DNA of 64,000 nt from Linnemannia hyalina (lineage: Eukaryota > Mortierellomycota > Mortierellomycetes > Mortierellales > Mortierellaceae), in NCBI GenBank assembly GCA_019671135.1, contig JAHRHY010000016.1, positions 423,501 to 487,500 on the forward strand, given 5' to 3'. Shown here piece by piece: positions 1 to 9,151 of this stretch (the first letter of the stretch is position 1; every line of letters begins with the position of its first letter). The translations under genes were made by a program, and so were the position numbers. A model generated the notes under the pieces. It was not told the origin of the DNA, made no database searches, and saw only the letters and a program-made list of their open reading frames with translations.

Positions 1-639
1 GCTCGCCCAACCCTGAGACGAACCTTTCGGCCTGGTAGCGGAACGCACAAACGGGACCTTTACCAACAAGTCTGAGAACGGCGCCTTAGAACTAGCCAGC
101 ACCCGCGCGTTTCGACAGGCGATGTTCTTCAAGTCCTACCGTCCTCAAGCCCCGGCGCCACAGCACCCACCCATGGTCGCGCCGCCCCCACCACTCACTG
201 CCATCTTCTGAAAATCTTTCAGGAAGAACAAGATCCGCTCAATGCGCGCAATGTCTGGTGGCGGCTCCTGATCAACAAAATCCCCTCTTGCCTCCATTAT
301 TCCTGATATGGTTGAACCCCTCTGCTGTGTCTGTGGAACGAATCCGGAGACAAGTCAGCACCTCCTATTTTAGCTGACCCAAGAAGCAGGAAGTATGGCG
401 AGGCGCACTGTCGAGATATATGGGGGAACGAACCTAGACTGCGGATCAAATCTGCAGCCTCTTTTTTCCTGACCCAGATCCTGTCAAACCACGTCACGAC
501 ATTCCCATCCTCATTTTGATCGGTACCATCCTTTCCTCCGTCTGGAGGTACCATCACACCTTTGTCCGCGAGGATCACCCCTTTGAACCTGGCATGGTCC
601 TTGCCACGACGGATTTGGCCATTACCCAAGTTCGCGCTC
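1..639. other. No supported gene
   Basis: All frames on both strands are short or interrupted. The right end abuts an F-box relic, so part of this stretch may be older, unrecognisable sequence of the same relic. I see no RNA gene or repeat here. Confidence 0.5.
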
Positions 640-1281
640 AGTTTGCTGATAAGAAGCGCCAGAGCGAGCAGCGTGAGCCCCCACCTCAACCGGCATTCGA
701 TGGCGCTACGAACGATCGACTTTTCCCGCACGTTTATCGTTAAAAGCTCTGTCATTCAACGCGTTATGACGACATGTGCAGCTCTGAAAATTTTCAGGGT
801 TACCAGTCAGCGTCGATGGCGCATGCATGTATTGTCGATACACAATACTGTCGACTGGAGTGAGTGTGCACGGGGCCTCTTGAGTCTGAGAGCTACTCAA
901 CGGAATCGGTCGCAAAATTTTATCAATTCCAACTATCTTCCTTACGACACATTTCCCCCCTTATTGCTGGCCATGGAGGATCCAAGGCAGGGGAAGATTG
1001 GACACCTGCCGAGGCTTTCTGGATTGATCAGTTTTCGGGAACTTTGAGGGTCGTTCCTGTGGACTCTGCCGGGGGTGGAGACGGGGATGGGTAGGACAGA
1101 AGTGGACTGGTTTAGAGACCACTTTCCCTCGCTGAAGGCGGCGACGTTTGCTTTTAGGAACGAAAAGGGTCTGATTGTAGAGTGTCGTATCTGCTGCTTA
1201 TTCCGAGACTTGCAGAGAGAACGACCTATACTCAAGACCATTCACGCAGTTCTTCTCAATACTGAAGAAGATGAGAGCTGG
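640..1281 (+). pseudogene. F-box/LRR gene relic (C-terminal part)
   Basis: One reading frame matches the last third of the intact F-box gene at 4510-6372. For example ALRTIDF...TTCAALKIFRVT here corresponds to TLRRIEF...TTCEALETFRVT there. FPPLLLAMEDPRQGKIGHL corresponds to FPGLFALEDADSGQIGHL, and TEVDWFRDHFPSLKAATFAF to REVDWVVDHLPALRVATFVL. The frame is broken by an in-frame TGA at 1045-1047, where the intact relative has CGA (Arg), and reading resumes in the same frame to a stop at 1282-1284. The F-box and the first roughly 380 residues are missing. A segment between about 780 and 930 aligns poorly or is shortened. It is an old, truncated paralog about 3.2 kb from its relative and in the same orientation. 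It is unlikely to make a functional SCF adaptor. Confidence 0.75.
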
Positions 1282-1284
1282 TGA

Positions 1285-2121
1285 GAGTGCCATGGTGGCA
1301 ACGCGAGATAGTAATAAATTCTTTGTTTTATTTTGCCTTATTCGATGCGCATCCTTTTGTTTGGTGTCGTTCTTTATCTGGTTCAGCATCAATCATATTC
1401 GCTCTACAACAGAAATGAAATGGACATGGAGGAACCTTTGACAATAGCAAAATAAAACGTGACATAGATAGATTAACCGGCAATCAAAGTACAGTGCTCA
1501 CATCCTGGATGAATCGTGTCCGCCGACAACAGCAACCACAACAGAAACAATGAATAAAACGTAAACAGCTCAATTCAATGGAAACGATGTGAAAGGTGTA
1601 AACGATAAGCATGTCGGAAAGACTGACAGGGTATTTTATTTCAGTTTGTTTGTTTGTAAATGGTTGACTAGGAGTAGATGAAACGTTTCCAAGGGGGATC
1701 TTTGTGCTTTTGTTTCCACAATTGTTATATTTCCTTCTTCTTTACTTTTGCTTGCCGCATGAGTCAACCAAAAACAACAATGTCCTTTGTCCAGGTGGCA
1801 CGGTTGCAAAACTTAAAATTACAATCCATATTTCGAAGAGACCACGGCCGTCATAGACATGCAAACAAAGTCCTTTGTTGTGGTAACACATCTCCCTCCG
1901 GAACAATAAAAAAGTTTGTCCTTTATTCTCTGTATTAAGTTGAATTGCTTCCTCTTTTTCATTCCATTTCCCTGATGTCTTTCCAGTCGACCTTCAAGAG
2001 GTTTCGTCAAGGTATCAAGTCTTTTGAGATAGAAGCATAAATAAGACTCTATTCTCTCGAGTTTCTTTTCACCCAACAAACCCCCATCACAATTCCATAC
2101 ACCCACATACATCCAAGCCAT
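1285..2121. other. Intergenic, no gene seen
   Basis: AT-rich spacer between the F-box relic and the next gene. Short frames only. The last 80 bases form the leader of the gene at 2177 and end in a poly-C tract. Confidence 0.5.
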
Positions 2122-2153
2122 CCCCCCCCCCCCCCCCCCCCACACACACACAC
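2122..2153 (+). repeat. Poly-C tract followed by CA repeat
   Basis: Twenty consecutive C residues (2122-2141) run directly into a (AC)6-type dinucleotide tract. It ends about 25 bases before the ATG at 2177, so it would lie in the 5' leader or core promoter of that gene. Length is likely unstable between strains. Confidence 0.9.
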
Positions 2154-2176
2154 GCCACAAACGCCTAACCTTCAAT

Positions 2177-3271
2177 ATGGGTTTCCATCTACCGACGGAA
2201 TGGATGACTGTGGAGATACACGAAATATCCCGTATTTATGATAGCCATGGTGTCACCGACGTTACTGCGATCTTTCCATGGGACGGAGAGGACGTTACCC
2301 TCAAGCAACATCCATCAAGTGGGGATAGGGCCATCAAAACGCGCATGGCGTCCTTCAAGATCGGTGACCGAATCCAAGTCAAAGGCATGATGAACGTTTC
2401 TCACTTCATTGACCCGCAGGCAAGGCGTGCCTTTCATCCTACTCTGATCGTCGATCAGATTAAAGACGACGAGGATGTGGATGAGCGAGCAAACGAGTCC
2501 AGTCCCGACTCTCCCGTCCCTGAAGAGGACATCAGACGCAGAAGCAGCTCAGGCAAGCGTAGTCGCACATCGACTTCCAGGACCAATCGTCGACGATTTC
2601 GCAAAGACAGGGTCTTTGCTCCTCATGATCTTGACCGCAGCAGTTGCCGCCGAGAGGATGTCCATCGTGATTGCGGTCATGCGAAAGAGCATGGGTCTAA
2701 CGGGGATCAAGTCCAGGATACGAGACAGAGTAAGTACAACAGAAAATAAGTGTTGTATAGCGAGGTACAAAGGAAGCAAAAAAAGAGAGCAATTGATGTG
2801 AGAAGACAAATAAGGAGGGGAATACAAAAAAACCCCCAAAAACTAACAAACTTGTTCTCCTTTTTGTTTCCAATAGTGTGGACAGGGTTTCCCTCTGTGG
2901 CACCCATTGATTATGAGGAGAAAGATCAGCGTCACCCTCACGACAACACCTCGGACGTCGGAACGGCAGGAGCTGTGCCACCTACCCACGATCCGTCGGT
3001 CGTTCTGGATCAAGCTGACCAACAAGCGAATAGTCTTAGTTTCGATGATGGCAACGGTCAGCCTGGGCCTCCGTTCAACGATGGGCCCTTGATCTACGAC
3101 GATATCAATTGGGACAAGTGGTATACTCATGTATGCAGCGATGGTACAAGTCGTCTTATCCTAATTAGGGCTGAGATCGTCGTGCTGAATGGTATTGATA
3201 CACTTTGTCTGTATCAGACGGTCAAAGGGCCCTTTGGCACGGGAACGGTTGTTAGGGAGGCGGTTATGTAG
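2177..3271 (+). CDS. Hypothetical protein, OB-fold-like N-terminus, 2 exons
   Basis: Exons 2177-2729 and 2877-3271; the intron begins GTAAGT and ends AATAG, phase 1, giving 315 residues. The N-terminal ~100 residues alternate short hydrophobic strands with charged turns (VEIHEISRIYDSHGVTDVTA, FKIGDRIQVKGMMNVSHFI), which resembles a single OB-fold nucleic-acid-binding domain; this is inference from pattern only. Residues ~110-160 are acidic then Arg/Ser-rich (RRRSSSGKRSRTSTSRTNRR), a likely disordered or nuclear-targeting linker. The C-terminal part is acidic and ends in a hydrophobic stretch. I do not recognise the family. Before the donor, a second frame is also open and could add a hydrophobic segment, but splicing phase supports the frame given. 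The start is the first ATG after the poly-C leader. Confidence 0.65.
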
Positions 3272-3849
3272 ACGGAGGGAGAAAGAGCCAGAGAGAAGAG
3301 GAAGAGGAAGAGGAAGAGGAATAAATTGCGTGGATGACAACAGAAAAAAAAAGAAAGGGACAGTGTTTGCTGCTCTTCAGAGGATGTTCGTTCTCTTTTG
3401 ACCCATCCAAGACAGGAGGAAACGAGTGTATGTGAAGTGGGAACCGTCTGGGCGTGTTCGCTTGTCTGTTCGTCTTCTTAGTCCTCTCCTTTCTTTTTTG
3501 CATTTTACTCATCGCCAGTACACTTGCCTTAATGATTGTCCTTCCTGAAAAGCCTTTTCCATTTTTATGTTCCCATATTGAAGACCGGAGATAGAGAGAA
3601 ACAGTGGGAATGAAGGGAGGCGAAAGGCGGGGACTACGCCTTTGGAACTGAACAAGGATGGACTGACTGAGCGAGCAACGAAAAAGTCGACGTTTTCACA
3701 CCTTTCCTTACTCTTTTCTTCTCTTCTCTTCTTTTCTTCTCTTTTTTTTGCATTTCTTTTTTTTCGGTTTTTCATTTTTTTTCTTCCTTCATCACCATTT
3801 CCACAAGCCGAAGAACACAGGAACACATGCAGGACACCTAAAACAAATA
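3272..3849. other. Intergenic with pyrimidine-rich tract
   Basis: About 3690-3790 is almost pure C/T, like the leaders of other genes in this window, including the intact NSF gene at 52.2 kb. It directly precedes the NSF exon relic and may be the decayed leader of that copy. No open gene is seen. Confidence 0.5.
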
Positions 3850-4343
3850 TCATCAACAACAACACCTACCTTCTCTCATCTTCACATCCGGCATGGACAC
3901 AGAAAGGAAGGGCACCTGTCCTCAACCGCCCTGGCGGCAACACTTCCCCAACCCCCCCAACCCCCACAACCCCCACGCCCCGAACCTCCGCCGGTGGAGG
4001 CGGAGACTGCCAGCCCCGGTCCACTTTTTAACCCCGTCCTCCTACCCGGTTAAACAACAAGTACTCCTACCAGAATATTCACGGCCAACCTGTCTCTCAT
4101 CCACAGTATTACCGACAACAGTGTTGCCAACGCTATGCTGCTCCTGCGCTTCAACCCCTACCTTCGAGGAGGATGAGGGCCATCAAATCGCCCAACTAGC
4201 CCTTTGCTCTTACCATTCGTGTCGCGTCCAGCTTTAATGAGCTCACTTCTAATACCCTGTACTTACTCGTCAAGCGCCAATACGTCTTTCCTCCAGTACG
4301 GTGCCCAGCTCCCAGAGCCCAGGAGGAAGAGGAGTATCGACGC
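3850..4343 (+). pseudogene. Decayed copy of NSF/SEC18 exon 1
   Basis: A single frame (codons starting at positions divisible by 3) follows exon 1 of the NSF gene at 52240-52616. The low-complexity part matches (SAGGGGDCQPRSTF versus NVAGGGYQPQSSF; YAAPALQPLPSRRMRAIKSP versus NAAPAFQPQPSRRMRAIKSP). The start of the N domain also matches (FALTIRVASS versus FALTNRVATS; QYVF versus QYVF). The copy has in-frame stops at 4029-4031 (TAA) and 4197-4199 (TAG, where NSF has Glu). The ATG of NSF is ATC here. Similarity seems to continue past the exon 1 donor, where both have TGTTCAC followed by an A-rich run. That suggests a DNA-level duplication rather than a spliced retrocopy. Nothing of exons 2-6 is present. 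Confidence 0.8.
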
Positions 4344-4509
4344 TTTGACTGTTCACCAAAGAAGTAACGCGTCAGTGCAAGCACCATCACCTTGACGCGT
4401 CGTTATTATTTATTAGCGAATTCGATCACGTGCGAAATGAACATCATATCACCTATGATTTTCCCACCCATTTTTTGTTCTCTCTTTCTCTCTTCCCTTT
4501 CATAACTTC

Positions 4510-6372
4510 ATGCTCACCAACCCAACTATGGACTCCGCATGCAGCACATTCTTCGGCATCCCCGAACTGGTTGCCTCTCTCGCCAAAATCCTCTCAACAC
4601 AGGATCTAATTCAACTCTCCCGGACTAACCGCGCCATCAATACTGTCTGCTCTCCGCTCACATGGCAATCCGTCAACCTCGAATCATTACGAGATTCCAT
4701 CAAACTTCTCAACTCTCCTGAAGCACTGCAGGCCTTTGGCAACAACATCACCTCGGTACGTTCCATCACCCTGCGACCAAAGTTTTCGTGGTATTACCTT
4801 TACACCCTCTGGGCCTATCTCAACATCACTGCCTGGCCACCCCACCGAGCCATTTCGATCGACGCCCTCGCTCACAAGGATTGGGGTGGTATGCTCTATG
4901 CTCCCTGTCTAAAGATTCGGCGCCTGCCACCATTGCTCCGTCTGAGTCGATTTGAGGCGTCGTTGCACAGTTATCCTGCGGATAAGATGGTGCCTGATCT
5001 TCCAGCGTTTGATTCCTACAAGCACGTCCATCACCTCCTGTGGCTCGTACGACTCAACAGCGGCACTTTGACCCATGTGGCATTCACGAGCCTGAGTCTC
5101 GAGTCGCATGGATCGGTCCGGGATGTATGCAGAACAATATCCCAGCTTCACCACCTCCAGACCCTACGATTGAGCTGTTCGATCTCACACAAGGCGTATG
5201 AGGCCATCTTCTTCAGTTGTCCGAGCTCCTTGGTCGAACTCACCTTGGCGTACAGTGTTGACAGTCCAGGGTCCGCTACGGTTTCCATTCCGGCTGCAGG
5301 AGATTGGGATTTCGACCAAGGTCCTCTCGTTCTTCGCGACACCCCCCTCCATCACCTCGTGTACCTTGCCCTTCCCGGAATGGCGGCTTCTGACATGGCT
5401 CCCTTCATCCACACCATCCTTGGCCACTCTCCTGCCCTTAAAACCCTGAAGTTCCCTTTTTTCGACTATCTCAGCATATCGTCCATCACCAAGGGGATCG
5501 CTGAGCTCTGTCCACGTCTCACGCACTTGTCATTCCCACAGGGCGGTCGAGATCTTCAAATTACGAACGTTCTCGAGGGCTTTCCGGTGCAGCAGCTGCA
5601 AAGTCTATATTGTTCGTCTCTCATGGAACCTGTCTGGACGTCGCTGGTCGCTACCTGGAAAAGACATTCGACTACCCTTCGGAGGATCGAATTTACAAAC
5701 ACGTCGCATTTTTCGGGTTTGATCATTAAAGGAGCGCTGACGACTTGTGAGGCCTTGGAGACGTTTAGGGTGACGGGAAATGCAGGTGTCGTGTCCTTGT
5801 CGCTTGACAATGCAGTCGAGTCCGAATGGGTCTGTAAAAGGATCAAAGTTTTGGACATTGTTGTTCTGATCTATGCGCATAAAACGAGCCCAAAGTTCAC
5901 GACCGACCCAAGCAAGGAGACATGGACCAAAGACGACCATCGAAATTGGGAGGTTCTCGGGAAGTTTTATTCTCGGATCGGATCCCTGACGGAGTTACAG
6001 GAGTTGAATCTCCAAACTGTGTCAAGTACCTACAAACCAGCACCATCCTCAGAGACAGCGTTTCCTGGACTATTCGCTCTGGAGGATGCGGACAGTGGGC
6101 AGATTGGACACTTGTCAAAGCTTACGGGGCTGACCAAACTGCGAGTACTTCGAGGATCTGTTCGCTGGACGATTCCGGAGGTGATGGAGAGAATCGGCAA
6201 GCGTGAGGTGGATTGGGTTGTTGACCACTTGCCTGCTCTCAGGGTGGCGACGTTTGTTCTCCAGAACAAGAACGGGATGATTGGAGCGCGCCCTATCCGT
6301 CATCTTCTTCGAATCTTGGAGAAGAAGCGACCCGAGCTCAAGTTCTGCCATGCCGTTGCTAAAAAGAAATAA
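4510..6372 (+). CDS. F-box/LRR-type protein, single exon
   Basis: 620 residues without introns. An F-box-like motif is near the start (FFGIPELVASLAKILSTQDL followed by IQLSRTNRAINTVC, residues ~15-50), the part that binds Skp1 in SCF ubiquitin ligases. The rest has irregular leucine-rich repeats (LHHLQTLRLSCSIS, LVELTLAYSV, LKTLKFPFF, LTHLSFP, LRRIEFTN), as in the large F-box families of Mortierellomycetes. It would act as a substrate adaptor in cytosol or nucleus; the substrate is unknown. The first ATG (4510) follows a CT-rich leader; a second ATG lies six codons later and is equally usable. A truncated relative is at 640-1281. No polymorphic or broken codons are visible. Confidence 0.85.
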   Translation: MLTNPTMDSACSTFFGIPELVASLAKILSTQDLIQLSRTNRAINTVCSPLTWQSVNLESLRDSIKLLNSPEALQAFGNNITSVRSITLRPKFSWYYLYTLWAYLNITAWPPHRAISIDALAHKDWGGMLYAPCLKIRRLPPLLRLSRFEASLHSYPADKMVPDLPAFDSYKHVHHLLWLVRLNSGTLTHVAFTSLSLESHGSVRDVCRTISQLHHLQTLRLSCSISHKAYEAIFFSCPSSLVELTLAYSVDSPGSATVSIPAAGDWDFDQGPLVLRDTPLHHLVYLALPGMAASDMAPFIHTILGHSPALKTLKFPFFDYLSISSITKGIAELCPRLTHLSFPQGGRDLQITNVLEGFPVQQLQSLYCSSLMEPVWTSLVATWKRHSTTLRRIEFTNTSHFSGLIIKGALTTCEALETFRVTGNAGVVSLSLDNAVESEWVCKRIKVLDIVVLIYAHKTSPKFTTDPSKETWTKDDHRNWEVLGKFYSRIGSLTELQELNLQTVSSTYKPAPSSETAFPGLFALEDADSGQIGHLSKLTGLTKLRVLRGSVRWTIPEVMERIGKREVDWVVDHLPALRVATFVLQNKNGMIGARPIRHLLRILEKKRPELKFCHAVAKKK

Positions 6373-7304
6373 CGAGTGTTTGTCTTGTCTGCGGATCAAA
6401 TTAATGAATGACTCTACAGCTATCGAGAGGAAGTTGTATGAGACAGTCATCATTTGGAACGTTTATTGTCAACACAATTTGGTCGAGCAGCATACTGGGC
6501 TATGTGACGGGGTGTGTGTAGGACATTTTTGTGTGCGCCGTTTTCCATTTTGCTCGTCTTTCACTTTCTCCTCCCTGTCTCTCTTTACACTTCTCTCTCC
6601 AAAAAAATCTCGATTTTTAATAAAGAAAATAAGTTTAAAGAGAAGTATTAAATAATGGGATGGGAAGGAAAAAAATAATTTCAAGCTCCCCGTTGACGGA
6701 ACAGCGTTAATGGGAGAAGGAAGAGGGAAACCCCTCCCCCCCCCCGCTTTCATCAACCATCATTGACAACAACGGTGCGCATGTGCGACGTCTGCTCAAG
6801 CACCGATTTCCGTGATCACTGTAATCTTTTACTCTGTTCGATGAAGACCCTATGAAAAAAAAATATCACAACACAAGCGCTCTTACGGCCCTCCAAACTG
6901 AAGAAACCAAATCGATAGCCAGCGGATAAAGAGTCTATAGACGACAAACAATAATGTGCATGTACGGCTCCTCTGTTTATTTTCCTTGTAAAAGGACTCA
7001 TTTGGAAATCATTTGTTCTCTAGCATAGAAAAACATGCGTCTAAGTAAAACACCCTTTTTTTTTTTTTTTCTTTTTTTTTTTGTCAGTCGTGCTTCTTTA
7101 CTGTTCCTCGCTCTATCACCATGTTTCTTCATTCTACCTCCTGTTTCTTCATCCTTCCACCATGTCTCCTCACCCTACAATCTTATTTCTTTTTTTTTTC
7201 TCTCTTCGTTTCCTTTACCATTAGTTATGTATTTATTCGTTCGCGCAACACACGCAAAAAAAAAAAAAAAAAAAAAAAAAGCGTAGAACAAGAGTGAAAG
7301 GAGA
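6373..7304. other. Intergenic, homopolymer-rich
   Basis: Contains runs of C (about 6736-6746), T (about 7050-7082) and 25 A (about 7256-7280). Convergent 3' regions of the F-box gene and of the minus-strand helicase-like gene are expected here. No gene is seen. Confidence 0.6.
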
Positions 7305-8822
7305 TCAAACAGGGTTCCGAGTATATCTCCCAGGTTGTCCAGGAATCTCCCCATCTTCAATATAAACCCTCAGATTCCTGTAATCCTCGCAACAAGACAT
7401 CAAATAATGCAACATCCGATGCCCGGACACATGCAGCCTCAAATCCAATCCCACCAAACCCGGAATCTTCAACCCAATAGCATCACTTAACGACACCGCG
7501 AACGCGAGCCTGATCGGGAGCTGGAATCGTTCAAACATGACACCGATATCCCGAGCGTTGGGGGACAAACACCGAATCCGGTGTAGGAAGGTGGACTGAC
7601 CTTTGAGGGGACCTGATGATACTTCTGCAGAGACGCTGCTGTTGCCAAGGCGGGTGATGATCATTCGGGTCCCCGCGCGGTATTGTGGGATGTCTTTGAT
7701 GAGGATAACGGGGTTGCCGACGCGGAGGGTGATTTCGTGCTGGGGCACCCCCTGTGGATTCAGCCAGTGGGCGGTCACCATATCCTGCATTTCGTAGTCT
7801 CTCGTGTAGAGGGGCTGCGATATAGCGATGTAGGTCTTTTCGTGGTAACCGACAGCTTGGCCTCTCCCTCCTGCTCCTTGTCCTCTACCTCCTCCGTATG
7901 TGACCACTGAACGACCATCCTGAGCCTGCGTGGTGGAGAATTGCTTCTGTATCTCGATCGCCTTTTCATTAAACGTCCTGGCATCATCGTCCCTCTCCGT
8001 TAAGATCACATTTGACATCATGGTTTCCGATTTGGCAGGCGCCGACTGGAGGTCAGGGAAGATCTCCAGGAGAAACTGGAGTTGGACTTGACTAAAGCTC
8101 AGATGTGTTCCAGGTTGAGACAGCCGTGGAGCGAAGAGGAATTGGTCAGGGATGCGGATGAGGTCCCGGTAGCTGGTTAGGTGGTATGCTTCTGTGCGGG
8201 TGTAGGTGCGTTCTTTTCCAGTTTTGATCCGTTCCAGGAAGGCGACAAAGGATTGCTGCGTGGTGATTTGGCCGTCTGGGCCGTCTGGTGGCATGGATGC
8301 TCCTGCTCCCGGGGTCGTTCTTATCATCGTGGCGGGTGTACTGACAGTGGCAGGGGGTCGTGTTGTTGTGCCGGTAGTAGTTGTAGGTCGAGTCGCTGTC
8401 CTGACAGTGGTGGGTGCAGAAGTAGTTTTGGCAGAAGTAGCGGTAGTGTTGTTCAAAGCGTCAAGAATTGCTCGTGATAGTGTCAGGGCATCAATATCTC
8501 CAAACCCCTCCTCGGCGACAGAGTCAACATCGAAATCGTCCAACTCTTCTTGTGTGAGCTGTAGATCTCCGAAATCGTCATCCTCCAGATCCTCCTTTGA
8601 GAGTTCTAGTCCTTCAAAGTCGTCATCGACGTTGTTTGACTGTTGCCGCGGTGGGTATGTAGGTACGTGTGCGCGGGAGGTGCTGTTGTTGTAGCCTTTT
8701 GAGTTATTGTTGTGATTTGGCGCTTCAGGTCTGTTGTATGGTGTGGGATGTGTATGGTTCGCTTGGCCGGGCACATTATTTGACCTAGAATGAACCACAG
8801 GTACAGAGAGGATTTTAGTCAT
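7305..8822 (-). CDS. PIF1/Helitron helicase C-terminus-only protein A
   Basis: 505 residues, one exon. Residues 1-180 are low complexity: Asn/Pro-rich, then acidic (63-110), then Thr-rich (124-170). Residues ~190-485 follow the C-terminal part of PIF1-like helicases carried by Helitron transposons. IRIPDQFLF and IFPDLQ come before a degenerate motif IV (NVILTERDDDARTFNEKAI, ~271-289). Then come LRVGNPVILIKDI (~366-378), AGTRMIITRLG (~383-393) and LPIRLAFAVSLSDAIGLKI (~435-453). Motifs I-III (Walker A and B) are absent, and the motif VI core SQGQT is replaced by SDAIG. It therefore cannot be an active helicase by known rules. It may be a domesticated DNA- or protein-binding module, or a transposon relic kept open by chance. 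The intact 505-codon frame argues for selection. A related gene lies upstream in the same orientation. Confidence 0.7.
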   Translation of the reverse strand: MTKILSVPVVHSRSNNVPGQANHTHPTPYNRPEAPNHNNNSKGYNNSTSRAHVPTYPPRQQSNNVDDDFEGLELSKEDLEDDDFGDLQLTQEELDDFDVDSVAEEGFGDIDALTLSRAILDALNNTTATSAKTTSAPTTVRTATRPTTTTGTTTRPPATVSTPATMIRTTPGAGASMPPDGPDGQITTQQSFVAFLERIKTGKERTYTRTEAYHLTSYRDLIRIPDQFLFAPRLSQPGTHLSFSQVQLQFLLEIFPDLQSAPAKSETMMSNVILTERDDDARTFNEKAIEIQKQFSTTQAQDGRSVVTYGGGRGQGAGGRGQAVGYHEKTYIAISQPLYTRDYEMQDMVTAHWLNPQGVPQHEITLRVGNPVILIKDIPQYRAGTRMIITRLGNSSVSAEVSSGPLKGQSTFLHRIRCLSPNARDIGVMFERFQLPIRLAFAVSLSDAIGLKIPGLVGLDLRLHVSGHRMLHYLMSCCEDYRNLRVYIEDGEIPGQPGRYTRNPV

Positions 8823-9151
8823 AGGGTTTCTCTAGCCGTGTTCTTCGCGTTTGACCAATTATTTATCTCCGCTAAAAGCAAAAGAGCGATAAGAAACGGT
8901 GATGTGTGTGTGGTCTTACGAATGGTGAGATCCGCGTGGTTTCGAGGCTGATGCGAGATGACTGGGAGCTTTTGGCATTAGCAAGGTTGATGAATGAGAA
9001 GGAGAAGAATAGGCAAGGGAACAGGAATTATCAGCAGGAGAGTTTTCGATGTCTGTTAAGGGGTTTGCTCAACGTATTCACACTTTCACAGGAGCCAAAC
9101 ATGGGCCACATGATCATCAAATGCTGGGTTGTTGATGTTGTTTATTTTTTA
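8823..9151. other. Short intergenic between the two helicase-like genes
   Basis: About 330 bases holding the presumed 3' end of the upstream minus-strand gene and the promoter of protein A. No ATPase-domain remnant is seen here in either strand. Confidence 0.5.

Noticed and set aside
8206..8694. 162-codon plus-strand frame
   Set aside because: Antisense to the Thr- and acid-rich N-terminus of helicase-like protein A.
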